DNA of 6,399 nt, from the NCBI RefSeq assembly GCF_937875145.1, contig NZ_CALNCS010000210.1, positions 1-6,399 on the forward strand, in the 5' to 3' direction. The DNA comes from Alkalibaculum bacchi. GTDB lineage: Bacteria; Bacillota; Clostridia; Eubacteriales; Alkalibacteraceae. Position numbers and translations under genes: made by a program. Shown here piece by piece: positions 1-6,061 of the stretch. Under the pieces are notes generated by a model. That model searched no databases. It was given only the letters and a program-made list of their open reading frames with translations, and was not told the DNA's origin. Numbering within the stretch: the first letter of the stretch is position 1; every line of letters begins with the position of its first letter.

Positions 1-186
1 AAGGTCTACTTGGTTTTCAATGGCTTCTTTTAGTACAGCATCATTTACATCTAAGCATACTAAAACCTTATTAACTTCCATGTTAGGGCTTCCAATCATA
101 AGACCTACATTGTCCCAGCTCTCAGCTAATTTTCTTGGTGCAAGCTCTTCAATGAATTGAATAATTTGTTGGCATTTTACAGACAC
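1..186 (-). CDS. Nif3-like dinuclear metal center protein (YqfO/GTP cyclohydrolase I type 2 homolog), N-terminal part only
   Basis: This is the first 62 codons of a gene that continues past the left edge of the window. The translation starts MSVKCQQIIQFIEELAPRKL, followed by AESWDNVGLMIG and the strand VNKVLVCLDV. The WDNVGL motif after an amphipathic helix is the N-terminal signature of the Nif3/YqfO family. Members form hexameric rings with a dinuclear metal site; their cellular role is uncertain, although the family is often annotated as GTP cyclohydrolase I type 2. The metal-binding His and Glu residues lie beyond the window. I chose the GTG start at 184-186 because it opens the frame just inside the end of trmK, with an AAAGG element 10 bases upstream. 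The gene overlaps the trmK stop by 10 bases, which suggests translational coupling. The pairing with trmK is conserved in Firmicutes (yqfN-yqfO in Bacillus). No truncation is visible within the part seen. Confidence 0.88.
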   Translation of the reverse strand, partial: MSVKCQQIIQFIEELAPRKLAESWDNVGLMIGSPNMEVNKVLVCLDVNDAVLKEAIENQVDL

Positions 187-866
187 TTTTTCACAACCTT
201 TATTTTTTCTAATAAGGAACGACATTCTTCTCTCCGTACTTTGGCATTTTCGCTTTTCTCTACACTACAAGCTTTGATAATTTTATTTAGTTCATTTTCT
301 TTTGCAGTGATAAGCTCATGAAGCAGTGGGTGTTTGTTTTGTACTAAAATAGGACTTATATGATAATCAATTTCTGCCCATGATTCGCTTTTACCTTTTT
401 TAGCAACTATTATTTGATAAATGCGCCTATCTTCCTGAGCTAAGTCCTCTTCGATTATTTGAAATCCCTCTTGAATTAAGTACTGTCGTAATTCCTCTTG
501 AGCAATCATAGGCTGTAAAATCAATCTATGAGCATTTAGAGCTGTTTCTTTATTGGCTTCGATGATTCCCTTGATTAAGATACCACCCATACCTGCAATA
601 ATGATGTTTTCTACATCCATACCTACAATAGGATCTAGACCCGGTCCTAACATTGTAGTAATTTCTCTTGTATATCCATACTTTTCAATTTGTTTATTGG
701 CCATATTAATAGGACCTTGATTAATATCACAGGCATATACAATATTTGTAACATTGTTTTCCACTAAGTAAATTGGAATATACGCATGATCTGTACCTAT
801 ATCCGCAACTGTAGCTTTATAGGTTACTTTTCTAGCAATGGCTTCAAGCCTAGGTGTTAATTGCAT
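177..866 (-). CDS. trmK: tRNA (adenine22-N1)-methyltransferase TrmK
   Basis: The 229-residue product is a class I S-adenosylmethionine-dependent methyltransferase of the TrmK/YqfN family (COG2384), which methylates N1 of A22 in the tRNA D-arm. The SAM-binding loop is VADIGTDHAYIP at residues 20-31. The acidic end of the second strand is ACDIN at 45-49 (Asp47), and the family motif IIIAGMGG falls at 88-95, followed by LILQPM at 115-120. The last 65 or so residues are charged and helical, as expected for the C-terminal coiled-coil domain. Length is normal for the family. The ATG start has a GGAG ribosome site six bases upstream (873-876). An extended -10 promoter lies about 85-90 bases upstream. 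The stop is embedded in the next gene, the Nif3-like protein, so the two are probably coupled. Family assignment is firm; substrate specificity is taken from the family. Confidence 0.95.
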   Translation of the reverse strand: MQLTPRLEAIARKVTYKATVADIGTDHAYIPIYLVENNVTNIVYACDINQGPINMANKQIEKYGYTREITTMLGPGLDPIVGMDVENIIIAGMGGILIKGIIEANKETALNAHRLILQPMIAQEELRQYLIQEGFQIIEEDLAQEDRRIYQIIVAKKGKSESWAEIDYHISPILVQNKHPLLHELITAKENELNKIIKACSVEKSENAKVRREECRSLLEKIKVVKKCL

Positions 867-872
867 AAACTA

Positions 873-876
873 CTCC
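873..876 (-). promoter_or_regulatory. trmK ribosome binding site
   Basis: GGAG on the minus strand, six bases before the trmK ATG. It supports that start. Confidence 0.75.
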
Positions 877-956
877 ATTCTATACTTAACTATCTAAGAA
901 ATTAGGTGAATTTATGAGAATAATGAAATTATGTAGATGAACTTTCTTGTAATACC

Positions 957-982
957 ATTATACCATATTTCATCAAAATATG
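957..982 (-). promoter_or_regulatory. Extended -10 promoter of trmK with an overlapping inverted repeat
   Basis: Minus strand reads TGGTATAAT, a perfect -10 hexamer (957-962) with the TGn extension (963-965). No good -35 hexamer sits 16-18 bases upstream, which is typical of extended -10 promoters. Immediately upstream lies a 7-bp inverted repeat, CATATTT-N5-AAATATG (964-982), that covers the usual spacer and could be an operator. Transcription would start near 950 and give a leader of about 85 bases before trmK. The promoter is inferred from sequence only. Confidence 0.6.
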
Positions 983-983
983 A

Positions 984-1240
984 CTTTGGCAAAGTATGCT
1001 TTATTTGGAGAATATATGGGATATGTAAAAGAAAGATGAGTTATTGATGCCTGCTTACTACAACAGCAAGGAACTTGCTCTGCGAATTTCTCACTGTTCG
1101 TGATTATCGCCAAATGAAAGCAAAGCATTCCTTTACGTAGACAATATAAGTTCACAGCAAAAACGGCAAGCCGTTTGTACGTTCAATCATATCGTTTACT
1201 GCGAAAACTTTGTTTTCGCTTGGCCCCTTATTTCGCGCGA
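984..1240. repeat. Palindrome-rich intergenic block without a convincing gene; possible intergenic repeat element
   Basis: The 418 bases between trmK and the tRNA hold no supported gene but several dyad symmetries. They are: an imperfect inverted repeat with arms 996-1008 and 1110-1128 (ATGCTTT and ATTTGG shared, six extra bases in the right arm); AGCAAG-gaa-CTTGCT at 1065-1079; AAACGGC-aa-GCCGTTT at 1161-1176; GCGAAAAC-ttt-GTTTTCGC at 1201-1219; and the 12-bp palindrome TTTCGCGCGAAA at 1231-1242. The minus strand carries a 60-codon open frame (973-1155, GTG start). It lacks a ribosome site and has a Cys-rich, low-plausibility translation, so I do not call it a gene. The block looks locally richer in GC than its flanks. 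It could be a small non-autonomous repeat or an accumulation of hairpins after the tRNA. No terminal target duplication was identified. Confidence 0.35.
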
Positions 1241-1270
1241 AAAGGCCAGAGACATATGTCTCTAGCCTTT
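1241..1270 (-). terminator. Hairpin terminator after tRNA-Asn, potentially bidirectional
   Basis: A 13-bp stem (1241-1253 with 1258-1270) has an ATAT loop and one G-U pair in the minus-strand RNA. It lies 14 bases beyond the CCA end of the tRNA. On the minus strand it is followed by only a short T run, TTTTCGCG; on the plus strand by TTTATTCTCTT. The stem is strong but the U tracts are modest in both directions. Confidence 0.75.
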
Positions 1271-1284
1271 ATTCTCTTAAAAAA

Positions 1285-1359
1285 TGGCTCCTCAGGTTGG
1301 ATTCGAACCAACAACCTCCCGGTTAACAGCCGATTGCTCCACCGTTGAGCTACTAAGGA
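1285..1359 (-). tRNA. tRNA-Asn (anticodon GUU)
   Basis: A 75-base tRNA with the CCA end encoded. The acceptor stem TCCTTAG pairs with CTGAGGA (one T-G pair), and the discriminator base is G. The D-arm is GCTC-AACGGTG-GAGC. The anticodon loop CTGTTAA carries GTT, reading the Asn codons AAC and AAU. The T-arm is GTTGG-TTCGAAT-CCAAC. The anticodon stem is unusual: its outermost position is A27 opposite G43, followed by a T28-G42 wobble, leaving three Watson-Crick pairs. The gene has its own promoter and terminator, so it is a single-tRNA transcription unit between sigA and trmK. Confidence 0.97.
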
Positions 1360-1372
1360 ACGTTTAAATAAT

Positions 1373-1400
1373 ATTATAGTGATTTTTTTTATTTTGTCAA
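1373..1400 (-). promoter_or_regulatory. Consensus sigma-A promoter of tRNA-Asn
   Basis: Minus strand shows TTGACA (1395-1400) and TATAAT (1373-1378), both perfect hexamers, separated by 16 bases that are mostly A. Additional A-rich sequence upstream (about 1401-1415) could act as an UP element. The -10 ends 13 bases before the first base of the mature tRNA, so the 5' leader would be only about 6-7 bases. This matches strong stable-RNA promoters. Confidence 0.88.
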
Positions 1401-1500
1401 GAGTTTTGAAAAAATCTAGAAACAAATTCTGTGTGAATCACCTGCAGTAATAATATTGCCAAATAAAGAATCTAATATACACTTTTATTTCATTTTATTT

Positions 1501-1532
1501 AAAAATAAAAGACACCCTTATAAAAGGGCGCC
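1501..1532 (-). terminator. Rho-independent terminator of the dgt-dnaG-sigA operon
   Basis: In minus-strand RNA the stem GGCGCCCTT pairs with AAGGGTGUC (1524-1532 with 1511-1519, two G-U pairs) around a four-base UUAU loop. It is followed directly by UUUUAUUUUU (1501-1510). The hairpin begins six bases after the sigA stop codon. This is a textbook intrinsic terminator closing the operon. The 1401-1500 stretch beyond it holds nothing recognisable apart from the upstream edge of the tRNA promoter. Confidence 0.9.
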
Positions 1533-1538
1533 CTTGGT

Positions 1539-2633
1539 TTAATCTAAATAATCTTTTAGTTTTTTACTTCTACTTGGATGTCTTAGTTTTCGCAACGCTT
1601 TGGCTTCAATTTGTCGGATTCTTTCTCTTGTTACATTGAATTCTTTTCCCACTTCTTCAAGAGTTCTTGCTCTGCCGTCATCCAAACCAAATCGCAATCT
1701 TAAAACTTTTTCTTCTCGGTCTGTTAATGTTTCTAATACATCTAATAGTTGTTCTTTTAACAGAGCATAAGATGCTGCTTCTGCTGGTGCTGGGGCGTCA
1801 TCATCTGGAATAAAATCACCTAAATGACTGTCTTCCTCTTCCCCAATAGGTGTTTCTAATGATACTGGATCTTGAGCAATTTTTTGAATTTCTCTTACCT
1901 TTTCTTCTGTAAAGCCCATTTCTTCACCAATCTCTTTAGGTGTTGGTTCCCTACCTAAATCTTGCAACAATTGTCTTGAAACGCGGATTAGTTTATTTAT
2001 AGTTTCTACCATATGTACTGGTATACGGATTGTTCTAGCCTGATCAGCTATAGCCCGCGTAATCGCCTGTCGTATCCACCATGTGGCATAAGTACTAAAT
2101 TTAAAACCTTTGCCGTAATCAAATTTTTCTACTGCTTTTATAAGGCCTAAATTACCCTCTTGAATCAAATCAAGAAAAGACATTCCTCGACCAACATATC
2201 TTTTGGCGATGCTTACTACCAATCTTAAATTGGCCTCTGCTAATTGTTGTTTTGCTCTATCATCGCCTGCTTCCATTCGCTGAGCTAATTCAATTTCTTC
2301 TTCAGCTGTTAAAAGTGGAACTTTACCAATTTCTTTTAAATACATTCTTACCGGATCATTAACACTGATTCCCTCTGGTACATCTATTTCTTTAGCATGA
2401 ATGTCTTTTTCAATCTCTTCGTGTTCACCATCTTCGGCAGATTTTGTAATATCATGTGTAAAAATTTCTATACCGTCTTCTTCTAAGATCGTATATATAT
2501 CCTCAATTTGTTCTGGTGTTAAATCTATATCAGAAAGGAAATTTTGGATTTCTTCTCCTGTTAAAGTACCTTGTTTCTTTCCTTTTGCAAGGAGTTCTTT
2601 AACTTTTTGCATCTGTTTTACATTAACGTCCAC
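1539..2633 (-). CDS. sigA: RNA polymerase primary sigma factor SigA (RpoD)
   Basis: This is the housekeeping sigma-70 factor that directs RNA polymerase to -35/-10 promoters. With the GTG start at 2631-2633 it has 364 residues, close to Gram-positive SigA lengths, and lacks the large insert between regions 1.2 and 2 found in proteobacterial RpoD. Region 1.1 spans about 1-60. An acidic linker precedes region 1.2 (DPVRMYLKEIGKVPLLTAEE, from residue 93). Region 2 covers about 131-205, with ANLRLVVSIAKRY, the core-binding DLIQEGNLGL and the -10 reading segment YATWWIRQAITRAI. Region 3 is about 208-285. Region 4 holds the -35 reading helix-turn-helix, TLEEVGKEFNVTRERIRQIE (324-343). A TTG 18 bases further upstream is in frame, but AGGAGGG would then fall inside the gene; AGGAGGG-TTAAGA-GTG is ideal spacing for the GTG. 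The gene lies 18 bases after dnaG and ends the operon. Confidence 0.97.
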   Translation of the reverse strand: MDVNVKQMQKVKELLAKGKKQGTLTGEEIQNFLSDIDLTPEQIEDIYTILEEDGIEIFTHDITKSAEDGEHEEIEKDIHAKEIDVPEGISVNDPVRMYLKEIGKVPLLTAEEEIELAQRMEAGDDRAKQQLAEANLRLVVSIAKRYVGRGMSFLDLIQEGNLGLIKAVEKFDYGKGFKFSTYATWWIRQAITRAIADQARTIRIPVHMVETINKLIRVSRQLLQDLGREPTPKEIGEEMGFTEEKVREIQKIAQDPVSLETPIGEEEDSHLGDFIPDDDAPAPAEAASYALLKEQLLDVLETLTDREEKVLRLRFGLDDGRARTLEEVGKEFNVTRERIRQIEAKALRKLRHPSRSKKLKDYLD

Positions 2634-2639
2634 TCTTAA

Positions 2640-2646
2640 CCCTCCT
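2640..2646 (-). promoter_or_regulatory. Strong sigA ribosome binding site that fixes the GTG start
   Basis: Minus strand AGGAGGG, six bases before the GTG at 2631-2633 and just after the dnaG TAG stop. Its position inside the longer TTG-initiated frame argues against that longer start. Confidence 0.85.
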
Positions 2647-2651
2647 CTCAA

Positions 2652-4430
2652 CTATAATTTCTCTAGTTTACGTTTATTTTCGATAATTTGATAATATATC
2701 TTATTCTTTTCTTCATCATCTGTAGCATTTAACAATTGATTTTGTAAGGATTTATTATCATTATGAATTTTAATTTTTTTAATCGTATTACAGTAGCTAA
2801 TAATAGCTTGTTCTTCTGAGCTTATTTCATCCGATGTAAATATTGACGATGCAATTTCTAGGTCCTTTTTATTACTTATGTCATTTATGAATTTATTACC
2901 TTGGATTTCTTTTTCATTTTCTATTTGATGAAATAGATATTGTGCTAGATCTTTATAAATTCCATCTTGAAAATGATTTAAATTAATTTTAGATTCAATT
3001 AAAGGAAAGATATTCTTATCATTGATTAAAATTTTTAGAATTTCTTCTTGAGCAATACTGTAAGCATTTTTTACAAATTTTTCTGGTTTTTCATTCCTAT
3101 ATTTTCCATTAGAATTTTTTTTATGCTCTTTTGTAACATTTTTTTGAATTTCTTGAAGAATTGTTTCTTTTGAGATACCTGTGTCTACAGCCATTTTGTT
3201 TAAATAGGCCTCTCGCTCAATACCGCTATTAACATTACTCAGATATGCAGCCATTTCTTTTGCAAATTTGATCTTGCCATCTACACTACTTATGTCATAT
3301 GATTGTTTTAACTTGGAAATTTTATACTCGAAAGGAGTCATTCCTTTTGACATTTGTAGTTCAAAAGCATCTTTTCCATATTGATTTATGTACTCATCAG
3401 GATCTAGATTATCTGGTAAAGAAACTATTTTTATATCGATATCATTATCTTGTAGTATTTCTATGGCTTTAGACGTAGCTTCTTGACCCGCTCGATCCCC
3501 ATCGTATATGACTACTAGTTCTTTAGCATATCGTTTAAGCAGCTTGCTTTGATCTTGGGTAAAAGCTGTACCTAATGAGGCCACAGCATTTTTAATACCT
3601 TTTTGATAAAGGCCAATGACATCCATATAACCTTCTACAATTATGATTTGTTCGTTTACGATTTCTTTTTTTGCATTATTTAACCCATACAAATTTTTCC
3701 CCTTATGAAAAATTTGAGTTTCAGGAGAATTTAAGTACTTTGGTGATATGCTATTGTCCAGCACTCTGCCTCCAAAGGCAATTACTTTTCCTGTAACATT
3801 TTGTATAGGAAACATAATGCGGTCTCTAAAACGATCATACAAGTCATTTGTAGATTTGTTTTTGCTTCTTAATATTAATCCAGATTCTAATAACTCATTG
3901 ATATTATACTTCTTACTCAAAAGATAGCGAAGCAAGCCATTACCGTATTTTGGTGCATAACCTAGACCATACTTTTTAATAGTGGCTTTATCTATTTTTC
4001 TATCTAATAAATACGCTATTGCCTTAGAGTCATGTAATAATGTCTTATAATAGTATATTGCTGCATCCCTGTGTATAAGAAGTTGTCTTTCTCTTTTTTC
4101 ATTTCTTTCACTATTATATTGTTGGTTTTGAGGCAATTTTATATGGGCTTTATCTGCAAGAAATTTTAGAGCTTCGACGAAGTTTAGTTTTTCGATTTCC
4201 ATGATAAACGTTATGACATTGCCACCTGCACCACAACCAAAACAGTGATACAATTGCTTTTCTCTTGTCACAACAAATGAAGGCGTTTTTTCTACGTGAA
4301 ATGGACAGCAGCATTTATGGCTTGTACCCATTTTTTTTAGTGTTACATATTCAGAAATAATATCGACGATATCATTTGCACTGACGATTTCATCTATGAC
4401 ATCGCTGGAGTAATAATTTTTACTGCTCAA
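2652..4430 (-). CDS. dnaG: DNA primase DnaG
   Basis: DnaG makes the short RNA primers that start leading- and lagging-strand DNA synthesis at the fork, working with the replicative helicase. The 592-residue product is of normal length. An N-terminal CHC2 zinc-binding domain has ligands Cys42, His45, Cys63 and Cys66 (CPFH and CFGC). The catalytic core follows with RDRIMFPI and AFGGR (about 202-222) and KYLNSPET (231-238). Its TOPRIM fold has Glu266 in VEGYMD, then Asp310 and Asp312 in DGDRAG, with further acidic residues at DPDEY (343-347). The C-terminal 150 or so residues are Lys/Asn/Ile-rich, poorly conserved and helical, as expected for the helicase-binding domain. The start is a TTG (4428-4430) preceded by GGTGAG five bases upstream. 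No in-frame ATG occurs before Met34, which would cut into the zinc domain. The gene lies 38 bases after the UPF0178 gene and 18 bases before the sigA start. Confidence 0.97.
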   Translation of the reverse strand: MSSKNYYSSDVIDEIVSANDIVDIISEYVTLKKMGTSHKCCCPFHVEKTPSFVVTREKQLYHCFGCGAGGNVITFIMEIEKLNFVEALKFLADKAHIKLPQNQQYNSERNEKRERQLLIHRDAAIYYYKTLLHDSKAIAYLLDRKIDKATIKKYGLGYAPKYGNGLLRYLLSKKYNINELLESGLILRSKNKSTNDLYDRFRDRIMFPIQNVTGKVIAFGGRVLDNSISPKYLNSPETQIFHKGKNLYGLNNAKKEIVNEQIIIVEGYMDVIGLYQKGIKNAVASLGTAFTQDQSKLLKRYAKELVVIYDGDRAGQEATSKAIEILQDNDIDIKIVSLPDNLDPDEYINQYGKDAFELQMSKGMTPFEYKISKLKQSYDISSVDGKIKFAKEMAAYLSNVNSGIEREAYLNKMAVDTGISKETILQEIQKNVTKEHKKNSNGKYRNEKPEKFVKNAYSIAQEEILKILINDKNIFPLIESKINLNHFQDGIYKDLAQYLFHQIENEKEIQGNKFINDISNKKDLEIASSIFTSDEISSEEQAIISYCNTIKKIKIHNDNKSLQNQLLNATDDEEKNKIYYQIIENKRKLEKL

Positions 4431-4468
4431 ATTTTCTCACCCCAATTCCCATGACAAACCAAAAGATT

Positions 4469-4918
4469 CTATTTGTTGTCTATTTCCTTTTCTACAACTG
4501 TTTTCAGTATCTGATAAAAATATTCATCTGCTTCTTCGTTTCGTTTCTTTTTATTCGATACTTTTTCTCTTTTTTTACGTGCTAATTGAGCCAAATGTCT
4601 TTGATATAATAATAATTCAATATTATCTTTAGTATAAATATTCCCAGAAGAAGATAAAACAGCCTTACACTTTTCTAGAGTAGCACAAGCTAGTCCATAG
4701 TCATCTGTAATTAATAAATCCTCTTTAGTGATATCGTTAATAATCCGAATGTCCACTTCCTGTGCTTCATTGTCTAAATATATCGTATTATCAAATAATT
4801 TGTCGAATGTATAGTGAGACACACTAGTGTAGTATATAACATCTATGGAATATTTTAAAGAGATTTTTTTTATTTCTTTTTTTACTGGGCATGCGTCTCC
4901 ATCAACTAATATCCTCAT
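4469..4918 (-). CDS. yqxD: UPF0178 (YaiI/YqxD) family protein, NYN/PIN-like fold
   Basis: A 149-residue cytoplasmic protein of the DUF188/UPF0178 family. The N-terminus MRILVDGDACPVKKEI is the family signature, with Asp6 and Asp8 in the expected acidic cluster. The segment VDIRIINDITKEDLLITDDYGLA (about 55-77) adds further conserved Asp residues. The basic stretch RHLAQLARKKREKV (about 107-120) and a run of Lys/Arg up to about 126 form the typical C-terminal nucleic-acid-facing part. The fold is related to PIN/NYN nucleases, so metal-dependent RNase activity is plausible, but no biochemical role is firmly established. The ATG start has GAGG six bases upstream (4925-4928). It sits 19 bases after dgt and 38 before dnaG. 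In Bacillus subtilis the homolog yqxD is likewise just upstream of dnaG-sigA, suggesting a replication- or RNA-related job. Confidence 0.93.
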   Translation of the reverse strand: MRILVDGDACPVKKEIKKISLKYSIDVIYYTSVSHYTFDKLFDNTIYLDNEAQEVDIRIINDITKEDLLITDDYGLACATLEKCKAVLSSSGNIYTKDNIELLLYQRHLAQLARKKREKVSNKKKRNEEADEYFYQILKTVVEKEIDNK

Positions 4919-4937
4919 CCTAAACCTCTATTTCTAG

Positions 4938-5936
4938 TTATACCCCCCATGGTTTGGGTACAAACAATTGTTGAAATTTCCTAATAGCGTATCGATCCGT
5001 CATTCCTGCTATATAATCGCAAATGACTCTCTCTGTGTTTTCATCATCAAATCTCTTTATAAACTCAGGTGGTAGTTTTTCTGGCTTTTCTAAAAAGTAT
5101 TTAAAAATCGAACAAATAATAAATGTTGCTTTTCTTTCTTCTTCCTTTGCTCTCGAACTGATGTATACATTTGAAAACAAAAATTCTCTTAATTTCATTG
5201 TAGAATCCCATATTTTATCATCCATTTTAATAACATTCTTCCCATAAGACTCGTAAATTACACTACGTATCATATTATCGATGCGTTTTCCTTTTGTCTC
5301 TCCAAGAACAGAAGTATGCTCTTTAGGTAATTGCTCTTGTGTAATGAGATTTGCTCTTATAGCATCCTCAATATCGTGATTGATATAAGCAATTCGATCT
5401 GAAAGGTGAACCACTTGTCCCTCTAAAGTCTCAGGGCTAACTTTACCTGAATGATGTAGAATCCCGTCTCGTACCTCCCAAGTCAAATTTAAGCCTACAC
5501 TATTTTCAATAATCTCTACAACTCGTAAGCTTTGCTGATTGTGATTAAAGCCAAAGCTACAGATACTACTTAACACCTTTTCACCAATATGTCCAAAAGG
5601 GGTATGTCCTAAATCATGGCCTAATGCAATGGCTTCTGTCAAATCCTCATTTAATTTTAAAGCTCTTGATATGGTCCTAGCAATTTGAGACACCTCTAAA
5701 GTATGAGTAAGCCGAGTGCGATAATGGTCCCCCTCTGGAGAAATAAATACTTGTGTTTTATACTTTAAACGTCTGAAAGATTTAGAATGCAATATTCTGT
5801 CTCGATCTCTTTGAAAGTCTGTCCGAATATCACATTTAGAAATAGGTGTTCTTCTACCCTTTGATTGAATACTAAAGGTAGCATATTTTGAGAGTATGGC
5901 CAATTCTAGTTGTTCTCGATCTTCTCTAATATTCAC
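4938..5936 (-). CDS. dgt: Deoxyguanosinetriphosphate triphosphohydrolase-like HD-domain protein (dGTPase)
   Basis: This HD-superfamily enzyme is predicted to hydrolyse dGTP or other dNTPs to the nucleoside and triphosphate, so it can limit dNTP pools. Numbered from the GTG start (332 residues), CDIRTDFQRDRDRILHSKSF (35-54) is the family N-terminal block. The metal site is built from His78 (THTLEVSQIAR), His107-Asp108 (ALGHDLGHTPFGH) and Asp180 (SDRIAYINHDIEDA). The C-terminal ICDYIAGMTDRYA block is also characteristic. No domain is missing. I prefer the GTG at 5934-5936 because GGGAG lies eight bases upstream and the product then starts MNIREDREQLE, as in clostridial homologs. An in-frame ATG at 5949-5951 would add five residues but has only a weak ribosome site. 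It is the first gene of the operon, 19 bases before the UPF0178 gene. Which dNTP is hydrolysed is not known from sequence. Confidence 0.93.
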   Translation of the reverse strand: MNIREDREQLELAILSKYATFSIQSKGRRTPISKCDIRTDFQRDRDRILHSKSFRRLKYKTQVFISPEGDHYRTRLTHTLEVSQIARTISRALKLNEDLTEAIALGHDLGHTPFGHIGEKVLSSICSFGFNHNQQSLRVVEIIENSVGLNLTWEVRDGILHHSGKVSPETLEGQVVHLSDRIAYINHDIEDAIRANLITQEQLPKEHTSVLGETKGKRIDNMIRSVIYESYGKNVIKMDDKIWDSTMKLREFLFSNVYISSRAKEEERKATFIICSIFKYFLEKPEKLPPEFIKRFDDENTERVICDYIAGMTDRYAIRKFQQLFVPKPWGV

Positions 5937-5944
5937 GACATTCG

Positions 5945-5949
5945 CTCCC
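5945..5949 (-). promoter_or_regulatory. dgt ribosome binding site supporting the GTG start
   Basis: Minus strand GGGAG, eight bases before the GTG at 5934-5936. It overlaps the alternative ATG (5949-5951), so only one of the two starts can be served by it. Confidence 0.55.
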
Positions 5950-5976
5950 ATTCTCGTTCTAATTTTTACATTCTAA

Positions 5977-6003
5977 ATTCTACGTATATTGCGTCATTGT
6001 AAA
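5977..6003 (-). promoter_or_regulatory. Weak candidate sigma-A promoter for the dgt operon
   Basis: Minus strand TTTACA (5998-6003) and TAGAAT (5977-5982), each five of six matches to consensus. The spacer is only 15 bases, shorter than preferred. If used, the leader before dgt would be about 35 bases. In such AT-rich DNA this could easily be chance. Confidence 0.25.
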
Positions 6004-6061
6004 TAACAGTTTTAGATACAACTTATATCTTAGAACATAGAACTCAAATGCCTGTTATATA

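Noticed and set aside
973..1155. A 60-codon open frame on the minus strand with a GTG start in the trmK-tRNA gap.
   Set aside because: No ribosome site precedes the GTG, the translation has no recognisable domain, and the frame coincides with inverted repeats. More likely incidental or part of a repeat.
1231..1270. An antiterminator switch formed by GGCC and TTTTCGC segments around the tRNA terminator.
   Set aside because: The alternative pairings are short, need bulges and are much weaker than the 13-bp terminator stem.
1285..1310. The tRNA-Asn 3' end as a possible attachment site of an integrated element.
   Set aside because: No second copy of the 3' segment, no integrase and no foreign cargo is visible; both flanks are housekeeping genes.
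1228..1425. A 65-codon minus-strand frame across the tRNA gene.
   Set aside because: It runs through the tRNA, its promoter and its terminator; a chance reading of stable-RNA sequence.
2634..2651. An in-frame TTG start for sigA directly after the dnaG stop.
   Set aside because: The AGGAGGG ribosome site would lie inside the coding sequence; it is ideally placed for the GTG at 2631-2633 instead.
2401..2691. A 96-codon plus-strand frame antisense to sigA and dnaG.
   Set aside because: Serine-rich mirror of the strongly conserved SigA coding frame, without homology or ribosome site.
5023..5247. A 74-codon plus-strand frame antisense to dgt.
   Set aside because: Shadow of the dGTPase gene, with no independent support.
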